Source: Sipunculus nudus (taxonomy: Eukaryota > Annelida > Sipuncula > Golfingiida > Sipunculidae). Taken from it: a stretch of DNA of 64,000 nt. The position numbers and the translations under genes were made by a program. The notes below the pieces were generated by a model, which saw only the letters and a program-made list of their open reading frames with translations, ran no database searches and had not been told where the DNA came from. Location of the stretch: positions 16,880,576-16,944,575 of the forward strand of contig CM049309.1 in assembly GCA_026874595.1 (NCBI GenBank), in the 5' to 3' direction. Shown here piece by piece: positions 49,532 to 62,129 of the stretch (position 1 is the first letter of the stretch; each line of letters starts with the position of its first letter).

Positions 49532-51392
49532 GTGAGTGCAAAATAAATATGATATATTTATGAACAAATGATTATAACATATGAAAATTCATTTTATTCA
49601 CATTTAAAAGAAATTCTGCATGGTGTTGTCTATGTTTGTTTATAATACACAAAAGGCGGTAATTAAAGCACAGAAAGGTACAACACCCCGTTTTTATGTC
49701 AAAATCGTTTTTCTTCATCTTTTGGGAAATCAGTTCATAATTGATTTTTTAATCCGTGTAGAATATTTCAAAAGAAGAATTGAAGCGTAATTTAAAAAGA
49801 AAAAAACCCATTCGAACAGGTCACGATTGCCTGAGGTCAATGACTGTTCGCATGTTTGACCAAGGACCTTTCAGGAAATGATTGTTGGTTTACTCGTCTT
49901 GTGAAAATCAAGTGAATACTTCGATCACATATATACAAAAGTGAAACTGGAGTTTGTTAATTAGGTGACGGTTTACTCTTAGTTTATGATTATATTCCCA
50001 AATTTCGGACGTTATAAATAACAGTGGTTTCGAATTTGATTAAAACATTATTAACAAGAAAATAGGGCAATATAAACATCCTATGGTCATTGAAATGATA
50101 CACATATCAACGTGTTTTGTAACCATTTTTTTCGGCCGAAAGCAGGGGGTAAATTTATGCATATTGTGATCGGTATGTCTTATTTAAGGCAGAGGTTTAC
50201 CCGTTAATTGAAACATGTTTCAGAAATCTCTAAATGGGAAATGATTACGATGGCAATAGTTACATGGATTCGCTGTTTGTTGGATTTTAATGCGGATCCA
50301 TGGATCGGATTTAGCGAACGAAAACCTTAAAGTGTCCGCAATGACCTACAGAGTACCAGTTGGCGGATATATCAGAAATTCATGGAGGCAACTCAGGATA
50401 AAATATGGGAAATTGCAACACAAGCGGCGGAGAAATCAGGGTACCAAGATCAATCTAATATTGAATTATTCAAACTGGGGCAGCCCTTGATGCCAGGCGG
50501 TTTGTTTTTGGAGCTATTAACTGAGTAAGCCGTTGTAAGTTTAGACACTGGATGCGCAGTCAAAGCACGTGCCGGGATACAGAACTGGGGCACACTTGTG
50601 TCCTGCAACACAAACAAGCATCCTCATGCAGTTAAATCAAGGGCTGATATTTGAACGCACTTCCTGTTTGCCTTCAATATTCTCCGCTTTCAGGCACGAT
50701 TCTTGTTTTCCGTCGCATTGTTTCGGACAGGCAGAATCTACAGCCCGGAGGCCAACCTTTCTGGCTCAATGGATGTTCATCAGTTTTGAATATCAGGGAG
50801 TCTTTAGAAAAAATATGAATGTAAAAGTATCATTTTATTGAATAGCAGAAACACGTCTAGCAACACGCAGTTTTTTACACGGGATACATTTGCATCCTTA
50901 TGGTATTTGTATTTTGTTGGCAATCTTTTTTGTCTTTCATTGAACTTACGGTCGTTCATGTGTTAGGAACCACTGGGGACCTGGTAATTTTATATTTTGG
51001 TCATATTGACCTCATACGCATCAAGGGTGCATGTGAAATTCCATATGCTAAAAGTTACCCTTGAAAAGGTACTGACTATAGTACACTTAATCCAATTTAT
51101 TGAGGCATACTAGAAATATGGGTGGAAAATTCAGCGCAACGCCAATTCACTACGCTTCGCGGAAACTTCAATTCCTTTGAAAAGTACAAGGCATTTGAGG
51201 GATCAGAACAGCTCGAAATGGAAATATGGAAACCACTTTGTCATTGGCTTAGCGCACAAGAGAAAAAGATCGCTGGTTATCACAGTTACAATTATCATTA
51301 TTCATTAGGCAGATAATTTGCAAATGAACCACAAACATAAAGAAACTTGTCTCAGGTAAATGTAATGGCGAAAGGGAGCACCATGCTTTTTT

Positions 51393-51578
51393 GGGGGGGG
51401 GGGGGGGGGGAGAGAGAGACGGGCGGGCAGATTTTTACGGAACAGGTAAAGCGTTGTGGAAAGGAAACACAATTCGGTAATAAAGTATAGATTTGCGGAA
51501 CTTGTGAGATGTTCCTTCCAGGCGGACTGAGGTTTTCGCAAGTACCACTGATACCCATGGACCCCCCCCCCCCCCCCC
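51393..51578. repeat. Paired G18 and C17 runs
   Basis: G18 at 51393-51410 and C17 at 51562-51578, about 150 nt apart, could pair as a long GC stem or form G-quadruplexes on both strands. The overlapping proline/glycine-rich frames are artefacts of these runs. Confidence 0.85.
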
Positions 51579-51729
51579 GTCTTAATGACAGAAAACCCAC
51601 GTTGTCCGAAATGTAGAGAAGTCTATTAAAAATTTGAAAATACGTAAGCCTACATGATGTGAGGAGAGAAATGTTATATGTTAAAATAATATCAGGGCAT
51701 AAGATGATCGATACATTATACATACTTTA

Positions 51730-53650
51730 ATGACATATGAGAGTCTGCAGTATGTGTTTTTTAATAATTACACTAGACAAAAAGTGTGAAAAAAGGAGAT
51801 AGAACATTGCTTTGAATACCCGAAGAAAAAAATCATTTTTTGTTACTACACTTTATTTCTTTGAAATATCATAAAAGATTCTCGAAATTCAAATTAAAAA
51901 CACAAACTATAAATGTATTTGGTTTGTTGTTTGCGGTTTAAAACATTGTTATAACTCATGAAAAATATTTTATATTATCCTTATTTCAGAAATTGATACT
52001 ATAAAAAATATCAGATCTTATATATTATTTGCAAAACATGAACAGTAATTTTTACCGTGGTCCATTGGTTCTTCGTAAAGAAATTGTTCGCGTATTAATT
52101 TATTTATATGCCAATGGGTTTAGATTTTGTAAGTTACTGTAAGCCTACAAAAATTAGAGAACGCCGATATAAAGCTAAGCTCAGTATACATTTAAAGTGA
52201 AAAGAAACATTATAGCCGCCAACTAAAAACCACCATATCACGATCTCGTGATGCAGACAATAAGTAATGATGCCTATTCCCGCAAAGCGAGGATATTCCA
52301 TTGAAATACAGTTGTTCACGACACAAAGACGTGCTTCCGATGACGTTGTTTAAATATAACAGGCTAGTTAAGTCAAAGGGCCGGTGGGAGGTGCTATTTT
52401 GTTTATATAAATTTCTTATCCCTGATTTTCAATCAGTCGACTTTGATTTCGTGATTAATGTGTTTCCTTACGGGAACTTGTGGTCGGTATGACGCATAAA
52501 CCACAGTGGTGACGTTAATTAAACGCGTGACGTCTGCGGCTTATTTGCATCTCCCTCGACGACCTACTTTTGGTTTTTATTTCAAAGGAAACTTTAATAT
52601 TGTTAACTGATTAAGAAATTTACACTTGGGAACGGCAACCTGTCTGATATGAAAGATGTGGGACATCATAAAATTGTTTCTTGACTATCCTTAATAGTGG
52701 TCTGATAGGTATGTCAACGCATGCGCATATTCAACCGTCGTTTAGTTGATGGTGTTTAATTTATTGTTTACAAGAGAGCATAAAAAGCAGTATTTAAAAC
52801 GTATTTGGTTTAGAATATGACCAAAGGCTTAAGTAGTATTTCTCAAGTCAACATGTCATGAAATAGACCGTTTTCAGATGATTTCATTTGATTCATGGGG
52901 AATGAGTTTTCTATTTTTATAAAATTGGTACAGTCACTAGATTTTCAATGTCTTTTTTTTACTTTTCACTGTGAAATATGCTGTGACAATATAAAAATAT
53001 CAGTTACTGTGAAAAAGTGCTCACGTCCAAAGCCGGCGGGGAGGGGGTTTTGGACTTGCAATCCTAACAGATGTTATCCTTGACGAATTGTTTATTTTTC
53101 AACAGATTTTCTCTGATTTCTGGCTATTATTTCTGATTTCTGATCCGAGGTTTCTCCGTTCTTCGATCCCCTTAATGACAGCAAGAAACTTAGCAAACAA
53201 GTCCTCGTTTTAAAAGAAAGGCGGAAAATAAGTTGTAGTTTTGTTGCGGTTTTTACTGTTATGCTCCGTTCTATGGCGGGCCATGCATCGCCTCGTCCAA
53301 GTCTTCAACCCAAACCACTAGCATTGCACCGTTCCGCCAGATTTAGTTTCTACTCAAAGCGAACGTCTTCCGGTTAGGCACTATGGGACAAAAATGTCAA
53401 ACTTTAAAATAAAAAAAAATTGTTACAAGTCAAGGAACCACCTTCTGTTTACATTGCACGTGCGTATGCTTACAAAATATTACTTATTCCATAAGTCCTT
53501 TACACAAAAACACCCGTGTTAATGTAATATAACTTCAAACAGTTCTTATCCAACATTAGACGAACTACATTACCCTCTTCACCACATTTAAACCTATGCC
53601 TCTGGTGTATTTAGAAGCCCCGGTGCATTGTGGGTCGCAGAGTTTGAAGC
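51730..53650. other. Non-coding intronic stretch
   Basis: AT-rich intron sequence with no recognised exon or repeat. The frames at 52134-52319, 52301-52492 and 52895-53083 have no motif or splice support. Confidence 0.4.
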
Positions 53651-53655
53651 CCACA

Positions 53656-53729
53656 ATCCCTAACCAGCAGATCGAGTCCTAATCTTGTGAGTCCGATTCT
53701 GCGCAGCGTGCTTGCACTGCCCCACCCCA
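53656..53729 (+). repeat. Dispersed tRNA-like repeat, copy 2
   Basis: Shares CCCTAACCAGCAGA and CTTGTGAGTCCGATTCTGCG with the reverse complement of 6840-6925. It also carries a CCCCACCCC-type 3' segment. Confidence 0.55.
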
Positions 53730-54894
53730 TCAACAAAACATGTTGTATGGTTTTGACATCTGGATGCACATGTTATGGCTTGTATACAGGTCTATGTTAG
53801 TGTGCCAGGAGTGTTTACCTCCCAGCATGTCTATTTGGGTTCTGACTTGGCTCACTGTAGAAGTATCTCTGCCAAACACCTCGCTGTGACGTCAGAGCTT
53901 TTTCGCATTCAATATTGCTCGGCCAATTTCACTGACCGATGATCATGCAAGTCGTGACCGATATTTGTACTTGTGTCTGTTCCATATGCAATGTTATCAT
54001 TTAATACAATTTAATCAACAATACAGGACATGTTGTTGTCCTGTTTATGCAGTCCAAGGTAACGTTGGGTTTGTTCATAACTTTGTGTAAGGCTCAATTG
54101 TGACGTATATAGTATTAGTTTGTTGTGTGCGCGATATAATTGTGTTCAAGATATAATTCTTTTACAAGATACTGCATAAAATCATGCAGACCTTGATGTT
54201 CGTTTGTAGTTCATTATATCACTGTAAGATACAGCTGTTTATTTGTGTAAGTGAAGGTCGGCATTTGTTGGTATAGATCCTAAGTAAACTTACAGGTATG
54301 AGGATAGTGCCGTAAGGTTTGGATGACCGAAATGAAATTCACAAAAGATCAGTAATACTGTTTTACGATCATGATTACAAATGCCCTACATCAATTGAAT
54401 GAGTAATGATCTCCTGATCGCCTGATGTATATAACATGAAAAAAGACGCGGAGTGGGAACTCTGTGTGCAGGTGTGGTTATAATATTCCGTGTATACACC
54501 AGGCATGATACAAGCTTATATTACACCGTTTTCCGCCTACTTGAGATGCGCAAAACACCTGCTTTCGAGAGAAGCATGAGGGCGATATGTCTCACCTAGA
54601 AAGTACCAGGTAAGACTGATCCAGGGTTGTAAACATATATCTAATAATCGATAAATTGAATCGAAGGCAATCATTAATCAATTATCGAATCGGAAATGCA
54701 ATGATCAATTTATTTCAGGTATTACATTTGCAGTCATGTTCCGACATTAAATTCTGTAGCTCCCACTTAAGTACAAATAAACGATATATGTACGGTATAG
54801 TATGTAGTATGCCTTAACTGTTAATTAACAAAGAATATCAACCCTCATCCCTCACTTGATGTTACAAAGTAAGGTAAGAATACTGTGAAACTTC

Positions 54895-55075
54895 TGTATT
54901 TAGACCACCCGTGGAACTAGCCCACAGTGGTCATAATACGCAGGTCGTCTTATAAGACAGGTCAGTTATTACCAATGTGGATGCTTTCGTTTCACCCAAT
55001 TTTGGTAATGGATTTAGATAAACAGGTGCATGTCTTATTAGTAAGGTGGTCTTTCAGACAGGTTTGCGCTGTATT
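54895..55075 (-). repeat. Dispersed inverted repeat, copy 2
   Basis: Read on the - strand it matches 7488-7615, including GTGAAACGAAAGCATCCACA and CTGACCTGTCTTATAAGACG. Its ends carry related GACCACC and CCTGTCTTATAAG motifs, suggesting terminal inverted repeats of an old DNA element. Confidence 0.55.
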
Positions 55076-55352
55076 TAAATATCACTTGATGATATGAGAT
55101 CAGCTTTTATATATGTTCCACCAAAGTAGTTCGAATTCCTATTTGTGGTTGTGTTTTTATCGAGAAATAGACGAAACTGCACTATTTCTGAGTATAAAGT
55201 AGTGCCTTACGTAGGGAGATATCATGTTTCACTCAAGAGGCGTAATATGCACGGTTTCTTCCCATTTCCCTCTGAAATAGGGATTCGAACGACTGTGGTT
55301 CCACAAAAAAATAACAATATACGACTCCATGACTGATATCACACTAGAACAA

Positions 55353-55945
55353 ACAGGGGCGGATCCAGATATTTGGAAAAGGGTAAAGAAAAATTTGGTA
55401 ATGCAGCCAAAATGGTCCATTTTTTTTTTGGATTTTAAAAACAATTTATATTGTTTGATAACTGACCTGCTGCACCTACCTGCATATAAGGATCGAGTTT
55501 ATCAATTGCATACTATTTGCATACTTATACGCTGACGGGCAGGGGCGGAAACATGATCTTATAAAACAGGGGGGGGGGGGGGGTTGGTCACAAAAGCGTA
55601 TCCGGCCTGGTCCCCCCCCCCCCCCCACCCATCCCCCGTTCTAGACCTGGGGACCTTTATTTTAATTTTCGAGTCCTCCTGGGTTATTGGATCCTTCTTT
55701 CCCTAATTCCTGTATCCAACCCTGGCTCAGCACCCAGCACAGCTAAACAGTGTTCCGGGACCGCTTTAGTAGACTTTATACATAAAGCTCGCGTGCAGAA
55801 GTATAAAGAAGTAAACAGTGCACAACGCAAATCAGGTGCTGCATTTAGGTATATTGAGCGTACATTATCCTGTTTCTAAGGTTTTATTTAGGTCGAAAAA
55901 TTGGGGCGCGCCCCCTGCAGCCCTGTCTAAATCCGCCCTGATGGA
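55353..55945. mobile_element. hAT-like terminal sequences, possibly a degraded element
   Basis: The left end begins CAGGGGCGGATCCAG at 55353, and an inverted counterpart ATCCGCCCTG lies at ~55931-55940. A second CAGGGGCGGA occurs at ~55541, so two elements may be nested. CAG-initiated termini fit hAT transposons. The interior holds a G15 run (55569-55583) and a C15 run (55612-55626), with no transposase. No clear 8-bp target duplication is seen. Confidence 0.45.
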
Positions 55946-56028
55946 TGATTGAAATAATGCATGGTAGCACTCCCTGCTCTGCTGGGAAACACCGCAAAGA
56001 CGGAGGCCTCCTTTAGATTGTTATACGC

Positions 56029-56033
56029 ATCAC

Positions 56034-56062
<29 letters not shown>
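56029..56062. repeat. Poly-A run
   Basis: About 29 consecutive A residues, possibly the tail of a retroposed element. No clear body was recognised next to it. Confidence 0.85.
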
Positions 56063-56065
<3 letters not shown>

Positions 56066-56367
56066 TTATTAACCGGTCGAGACAAATACCTAGAATTCTT
56101 CCAGGACGGAGGTGAATAGTGCACACGAAGCCGAAAAGTTTAATTATCATTATATGACATCTTTTGGAATGGAATTTTTCATTGTATATACACATAATAG
56201 CACTTAGATAGAGTTCTAGCTAGTAACAATAACACCTGTTCATTGCCCATAGCATAAACCAGCCTCTGTCTTTGCATGCTACAAAATATGTATTACAACA
56301 ATACATATTCTATAAATCCGTGCTAAATATATACACGAGTGAAGTTCATTATTTCGTTATAACAAGA

Positions 56368-56528
56368 TGACGTCAGAGCCTCCGCATCGTTTATGTCTTC
56401 ACCTGCCTCGGCCGTGAATACGTCATTGTTTTGTATCGATCGATTATCACCAGTCCTTGCGTGCATCTAAACGTCATCAGTTCGGAAACAGGCCTACGTC
56501 ACACCATTACTGAAGTCTACTGACGTCA
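56368..56528. promoter_or_regulatory. Cluster of CRE/ATF-type sites
   Basis: Within 161 bp there are two perfect TGACGTCA palindromes (56368-56375, 56521-56528) and three near-CREs with a CGTCA core: TACGTCAT (56419), AACGTCAT (56470) and TACGTCAC (56495). The block is GC-richer than the surrounding intron and is followed by TTACCATTTGGTAA, itself palindromic. CREB/ATF bZIP factors bind such sites. An intronic enhancer or alternative promoter of the membrane-protein gene is plausible but inferred. Confidence 0.55.
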
Positions 56529-56639
56529 CTTCCGCTCCCCTTACCATTTGGTAACCTCCGCTTTCTCCCATTCAATAACAGGTCCTCGAAGCACTTACTA
56601 TCAAGTGTTCTATTTTTAATTTAGAGGAAAGAAACATTT

Positions 56640-58200
56640 GCCATGGTCCTTAATCGATAAAGCTAAAACAGCTGTAAAACTTAAAGAGTTGTATATGCCA
56701 AAGTATCATAGGGTGTCTTTTTGGAGACAGCCAGGAATCCGCGGGGTAGTTTCAAAATCATTGTATATACTGGTCATTCTGCCATCGACCAAAATTTAGC
56801 TGATCAAAAGTATGCATATAGGGTGTTTCCTTGAACAACTAATGTTTTCCTAAAAAGCCCACGTGATTGAATTTGTGGATTATAAATATCAATATAGCTT
56901 TTCGCTGGTAATCTTGGCCACAGCATCAGGGGGTTTCAGTTTATTTCCTTTCTTGCAAGGAAAACGTTCTATAAAATTAAAATATGGAATATGGAGTTGT
57001 GCAAAATTATAAATATATGATCAATAATAAAATGAGAAAATACAGGTCAATATTCACCAACATAATAAGAACTATTCTTAACAGAAATTAAATAGAGTTT
57101 ATATAAATGAATAAAGAAAACATGGAAAAGGTAAATGAATAGCTGTTTTAATCGTTAATTAGCTGGCCAAAGGTAACATGAACAGAAAATGTATATAACT
57201 AAATATGTTGTAGTATGAGCCTGCATAGACACCTCCGCCAGGATTTCTAGTCCATCTCTCTTGTGTTCTTCAACACAGTGTCATGATTGACCACCACGGG
57301 GTTCACAAGTAAACTGTACAAATAAGGCGGCTCCTAGTTCCAAAGACTGCCTCTGGCTCCCGCTGGGACAATAAAGACGCCCCAGGTCAGAATGTACTTA
57401 ATATAAGAGTTAAGTTGCAATAACCTTCGCCTTGGAAAGGAAGTATAACATTGTTGATAGGAAATTGCCAGCAGGCAGACCCTAAAATTTTAGCCCCAAA
57501 CTAATAGATATTTTAACATTGGTTTATTCGTTACATTCACGATCATTTTCTACCTGTTCACTCTTTTCTGCTTGAAGAGCTCAATGATGGGTCTTTAATA
57601 TAATGAAAAGTGGCTGAACTATTTTAATATAAATAGTTAATATAACAACACACCTGTAACAGGTGAACATTTTGTTGCATACGTCATGAAATGAAAAACA
57701 TTCCTATAGATAATTTGTGAATTATTTTTAATTTGTGAATTAAGTTCATTGTTTGTCATACGTTATATTAATATAATGAAACTGTGTTTGTTGATGCTCT
57801 GGGAACCGAAGTTCTTGTCTGACCCTAATAAGAGTTTAAGATGTCTGACTTAAAGAGTTTAAGAAAATGTAAAGATGTAAAGAAAACAAAAATGTAAACA
57901 TATACAGATATTTTCTATGGCTTTGATTCAGGTAACAAACTGCTTTCTGCTTTCTTGGTACACAATCGTATTTGTCGACAGAGGGCGCTGCGTTAACCAC
58001 TCCGAAAAATAATTTTAAATGTATCTGGATTTATGGAGAAATATGGAAAAATTGCCCCCTTAGGACACATTTTAGCATCCTTCTTGACAGTTCAAGAACT
58101 AAAGCGTGTTTATCTGAGACGTACATTGCACCAGAGGAGTAACGTGACTAATGTACAGTGTAACCACCAATATAGATGCGAGCTGTAACTTAAATAAAGA
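56640..58200. other. Non-coding intronic stretch
   Basis: AT-rich intron sequence with no recognised exon, repeat family or RNA gene. Confidence 0.4.
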
Positions 58201-58439
58201 AATATGATAAAACGACTGAGTAAAAATTGAGTTGAAGAGAACGGTAAGAAAGACGGAGCTCATCGTCGCGTGCACAGATAGATCACTTGGAGAAGATAAG
58301 TCAAGTGGAAAACGACGAAGCAGCTAAAGGACGTTGGCCTACTGACTTCCGGCACCTTTACACGAGAGGCTAGACTTCACCATTGATCCACGCTGAGTTT
58401 CGAAACATACAAACAAAAAGTGTGATTGAATTCCGTTGG

Positions 58440-58844
58440 CTACCAGCCAAACACCGTGTGGCTTTTACCATTGGGGTATTTGGTTTGAATTGTGGGTTGG
58501 TGTTGACGCCAGAGTTCGATCAAACTCGCAGTGTCGGGTAGCGCCATCATATACTTGATGCTTCTGCGAGTCAGCCAGCCAAGGTCAGGCAGACCGGCAG
58601 CAATGGCAGGATCGTTATCGATGCACTGAGTGACCCGAGGATGATGTAACCGAGGCTTTTGTTGAAATAAGAGTCCAAGACTCTCCAATGTTCCGGGTGC
58701 TCTTGTGTGGTGTTTGATTTTGTGATTTAAAACATAAGAGCCAGCTCGCGGCTGGATTTTCAGCGCGTCACGTGGCTGTTCTTCTGAAATCCTCAAAAGC
58801 GCTAAAAAACGTAGAAACTTGTTACAGAACCCGGAAGTTCCCAT
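58440..58844 (-). other. Unrecognised 134-codon open frame, possibly an element relic
   Basis: This is the longest non-repetitive open frame after removing simple-repeat artefacts. Its composition is fairly protein-like: mixed residues, low Ile/Tyr bias, and a C-terminal stretch around LPDTASLIELWRQHQP. I recognise no domain. There is no obvious splice context on the - strand, and it lies inside the large + strand intron. It could be a decayed transposon protein, an intronic gene fragment or chance. Confidence 0.25.
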
Positions 58845-60218
58845 TGACGTTCCTCTAATTCATTTTCTTCAGGAGGTCGCATATTTTCAGAATTTCTCCT
58901 TTACTTATGTCGGTATCCATGGAAACAATGCATCTAAAGGAGTATTATCAAACCGGAGTTTCGTCACCCGGTTTAATGTGTTATCGATTCATGAAAGCGA
59001 ATTTTATGGTCCAAAAGTCAGGACAAATATAGAGGTCAGGGATTCATTTAAATCCTTGATCAGTCTCCATGATTTCAGGGTTTCTTGCATTAAATATTAA
59101 CTTCAGAGTCACCGCTTCAAAGGCGTCTGCAATGGTGTAGCTGATTAAAGATCTATAAGGATTCATAAAATAAACTCATCAGAATTCAAATCAGAACTTA
59201 AATACCCTAGTCATGTAAATGTAGTATTAACATTCGCCGAGACGTGATATTTAAGGAAACAATGTTAGCTGCAAGGGCACTTTCAAGTAAATTTTCCTGA
59301 GACTCGTTCTTTTCAACCTATGCCTTTATTCAAGTTTTATAAGAAACATAGTGTTTCTTGTGTGTTCGGCAATATATGTCTGTTGTTTTGTTGTTTTTCA
59401 TGTGTTTATGCTTGTTTGCCTGTGTACAAAATCGGGTCCGTGGGACAGAAGTCCCTCGAAACCCCTCGATTGTAAATTAATGAAACTTATTTTGATTATA
59501 ATATGATATTTTAAAAAAATGGATATTTTATTTTTTTTTTAAATGATACACGATTTTAAGCAACCATTAATAGTAAACCACTATTTATTGGGCTAATACC
59601 GAATTGCATGACAATATCTAAACATCTATTTTTCTCTTTGTTCCTTTCTAACTTAAATTTGAATTTTTAAATTTTGATTAAATATAAAACATAAAAGAAA
59701 CAGTGGCATCATACAAAGAAAACACATACTAGTATACTAAACATGTATTGAGAGAGTCCCACGTTGTTGTATTGAGTGCTATACAATACACTGGTTTACA
59801 CGTGCACAGTCAGTAGAAAATCATCTGACGGGCTGCAGTCATGGCTTAATGTTACTTTCACATGCAACGGGCAGGAGATGAGGTCCCTCGTTTGTTACCG
59901 CGAGTTATCGTGAGAACTGGCCGCGTCCTATTTTTATTACCCATTTTGCATTTTACAGAATCCATCAGGTGTTAGACGATCCAGATTAGGACACCCCGAA
60001 CATAAAATACTACATAGTACATGCATCAAACCTAGAAAAAAATATGCAAGATTTCAATGGTTTAGCGTACGTCCTTTACATGCTTATATTGTGATATATA
60101 AAGTATATATAAAGTATCGTGTATCGCTGTGATGCCTCATCACGCGCTCTTCCCTCAAAGTTAAAATTTAAATTTTTTTGTTTTTACATGTAAACTCCTC
60201 ATTCACCCTAACAATACC

Positions 60219-60219
60219 G

Positions 60220-60262
<43 letters not shown>

Positions 60263-60270
60263 GGAGGGAG
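60219..60270. repeat. Compound (TA)n-(GA)n microsatellite
   Basis: TA repeats pass directly into GA repeats and a GGGAGGGAG end. Confidence 0.95.
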
Positions 60271-60413
60271 AATAAATGTTACAATGAATCGGTGAATTGA
60301 GTTGGGCAAAACGGGAAAATTTCATAATAATTGGACATTCACGTTAAATTTTCATTCCAATATTTTTTTTATATTAGCATTGCAGCTAAAATATTTTATA
60401 ATACATGCATTTA

Positions 60414-60750
60414 GGCCAAAATAAAAAAGGTATGGTTCTCAGGCACAAGTTTTTCAGAAATTAGTGCGGGCGGGTGGCTTTTTTATTTTTAATTTTGGTA
60501 TGTTTCGATTAAATATGCCAAAGATAAGGGAAAAGCATGATAATAACAGATTTATTATGCTAAACAAGTAAAAGCACTATATAACAAAGGAAATGTATGA
60601 TTCGATCTTCGCATAAGAAATGTCCGAGCGGCTGCAGCTCAACATTGTTAAGTTTCTATTGAAAATCAAAATAAAAATCTTTGATGCGATGGTTTAAAGT
60701 TGATGCGGGCGGTGCCTGAGAACCATTCCTTTTATTATTTTTTTTTGGCC
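60414..60750. mobile_element. MITE-like inverted-repeat element, copy 2 (337 bp)
   Basis: The ends are GGCCAAAATAAAAAAGGTAT and its inverted counterpart finishing in GGCC at 60750. The inner TIR part GTATGGTTCTCAGGCAC pairs with GTGCCTGAGAACCATTCC. The 3-bp direct repeat TTA flanks both sides (60411-60413, 60751-60753). A TWA target and G-rich ends are typical of PIF/Harbinger-type elements. It lies ~300 bp upstream of the linker exon, in the opposite orientation to copy 1. Confidence 0.8.
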
Positions 60751-61058
60751 TTACGTATAACATTTTACATATTTGATGTTCAAGGTGACTGTAATGAAAA
60801 TGTCAAAGCAATTAGAAAAATGACTTTTGTCATTTCAATATGATGTATTCGGTGTTTAAAACAGAATAACTTCAGCGCCCAGTATAAGAAAACATGGGCC
60901 ACATACGCACACATGTGGCACATACTAAGAAGCCAGGCGGCGTTAGTGTATCTATTGATTCTAGCCTAACTAAAGAACAGAGGTCAGTGTAATAGATTTT
61001 GGTTAAAAACCCACGTACCACTGACGCCACGCTGACGTCTTTCTTTTCTTATATCCAG

Positions 61059-61244
61059 ACAACAAGCGGTTTTCCAGAGAGACAGTCCAGGGCGAGGCCG
61101 GCGGCAGGGAAGAAAATATGAAAGTTTAGACTCCGTGTTGTGTGTAGAGGCGGGAGGTAGCCCACAGCCAGAGCCCCCAGTAAAAACACCTCGCCCACCA
61201 TCCAGAACACCTACCCGCTCCAGTCGAGGTTCTTTATCCAAAAG
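61059..61244 (+). CDS. Basic, proline-rich linker exon of the membrane protein (exon 4 of the model)
   Basis: This 186-nt exon lies between a strong acceptor (TTCTTTTCTTATATCCAG) and a donor (AAAAG/GTAGGA). It is markedly GC-rich against its AT-rich flanks. It starts in phase 2 (one base completes an Arg codon begun at 49530-49531) and ends in phase 2. It is therefore symmetric and could be skipped without shifting the frame. It encodes about 61 full residues: an Arg/Gly-rich part (S-P-G-R-G-R-R-Q-G-R), then K-Y-E-S-L-D-S-V, then a Pro/Ser/Thr/Arg-rich part ending S-S-R-G-S-L-S-K. R-x-x-S-type phosphorylation motifs and low complexity point to a disordered cytosolic linker. No catalytic or folded domain is visible. 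The opposite strand also has an 85-codon frame, a shadow of this exon. Confidence 0.75.
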
Positions 61245-62129
61245 GTAGGAATAACGTCACTAGACAGGTCCACACAATCTATCAGGATCTGAAGAAAGAG
61301 TTCAAATTAACCACAGTGCGTGCCGATTATTTTACTAATTATCATTTATAGGTGTGGTACGATAAAATGTGTCTGTAAATGCACGTGAAAGAACAAGATT
61401 GTTCACCGGAAAATACAATCACGTGACTGCAAGAACATTTTTTATATAACATATAATGCCTGACCTTTTGGGCCCTATTTTTTATAGCTTGGTAAGTACA
61501 TTTTAATATGAAACGGTCTAAAATGTGAGTTTCTCATATGCACAAGCTAGCAAGGGCAAGGAGTTTTAGTAACAGAGCCCGATCAAATATATATTTAATA
61601 CGTATTATGCATAATAAGAGTTCCTTTTGAATATATTAATAGCAAATGCATGAGACTTTGCTAATTTAACAGCAGTTTAAGATGATTATTTCGAATTTCA
61701 AATGTTCAAATTCAATATCGGTATATCTTCATTTGGTATACTTCCCTTTAAAAAAATCGTATAATTTCTTAATCCGTTGTAGCCCACTTCACTGTATACA
61801 TGTGTTTATGTGTGTGTGCGTCTGTATATGTCCCTTAGATTTACCAATTATTAGTAAAAATTATAAGTACTCATTAATATGATATAGAATACATTAACGG
61901 AAAATTGTGGGAAAGTCCTTTCCAGGAACACTACAACTGTTTACACAACAGCTGCTACAACGTAATTGTAGATTTAAAACATAGTAGTAATAAAGTGATA
62001 GTTGTATGAATAATTATGATATAAGAAGTAGATGTTGTTTACATTATTGTTTAATAAAGAAGTATACAATTAAAGCTATAATTCGTGTTAAAATATCTGT
62101 TAATGTCAATTGATTTTGACTTTCTGCAG
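61245..62129 (+). other. Intron 4 (phase 2)
   Basis: 885 nt from GTAGGA to TTTCTGCAG, AT-rich, with no other feature recognised. It is much shorter than the other introns. Confidence 0.7.

Larger units (their letters stand above)
49532..61058 (+). other. Intron 3 (phase 2)
   Basis: About 11.5 kb from GTGAGT to TTATATCCAG. It holds paired poly-G/poly-C runs, SINE and inverted-repeat relics, a CRE cluster, a minus-strand open frame at 58440-58844 and MITE copy 2. I recognised no further coding exon. Since both flanking exons are phase 2, symmetric cassette exons could be hidden here. Confidence 0.55.

Noticed and set aside
51305-51723. Proline-rich minus-strand frames
   Set aside because: They result from reading through the poly-G and poly-C runs.
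54569-54612. Exon-like stretch before a GTAAGA donor
   Set aside because: The frame required by the flanking phase-2 exons hits a stop (TGA), and the upstream acceptor is weak.
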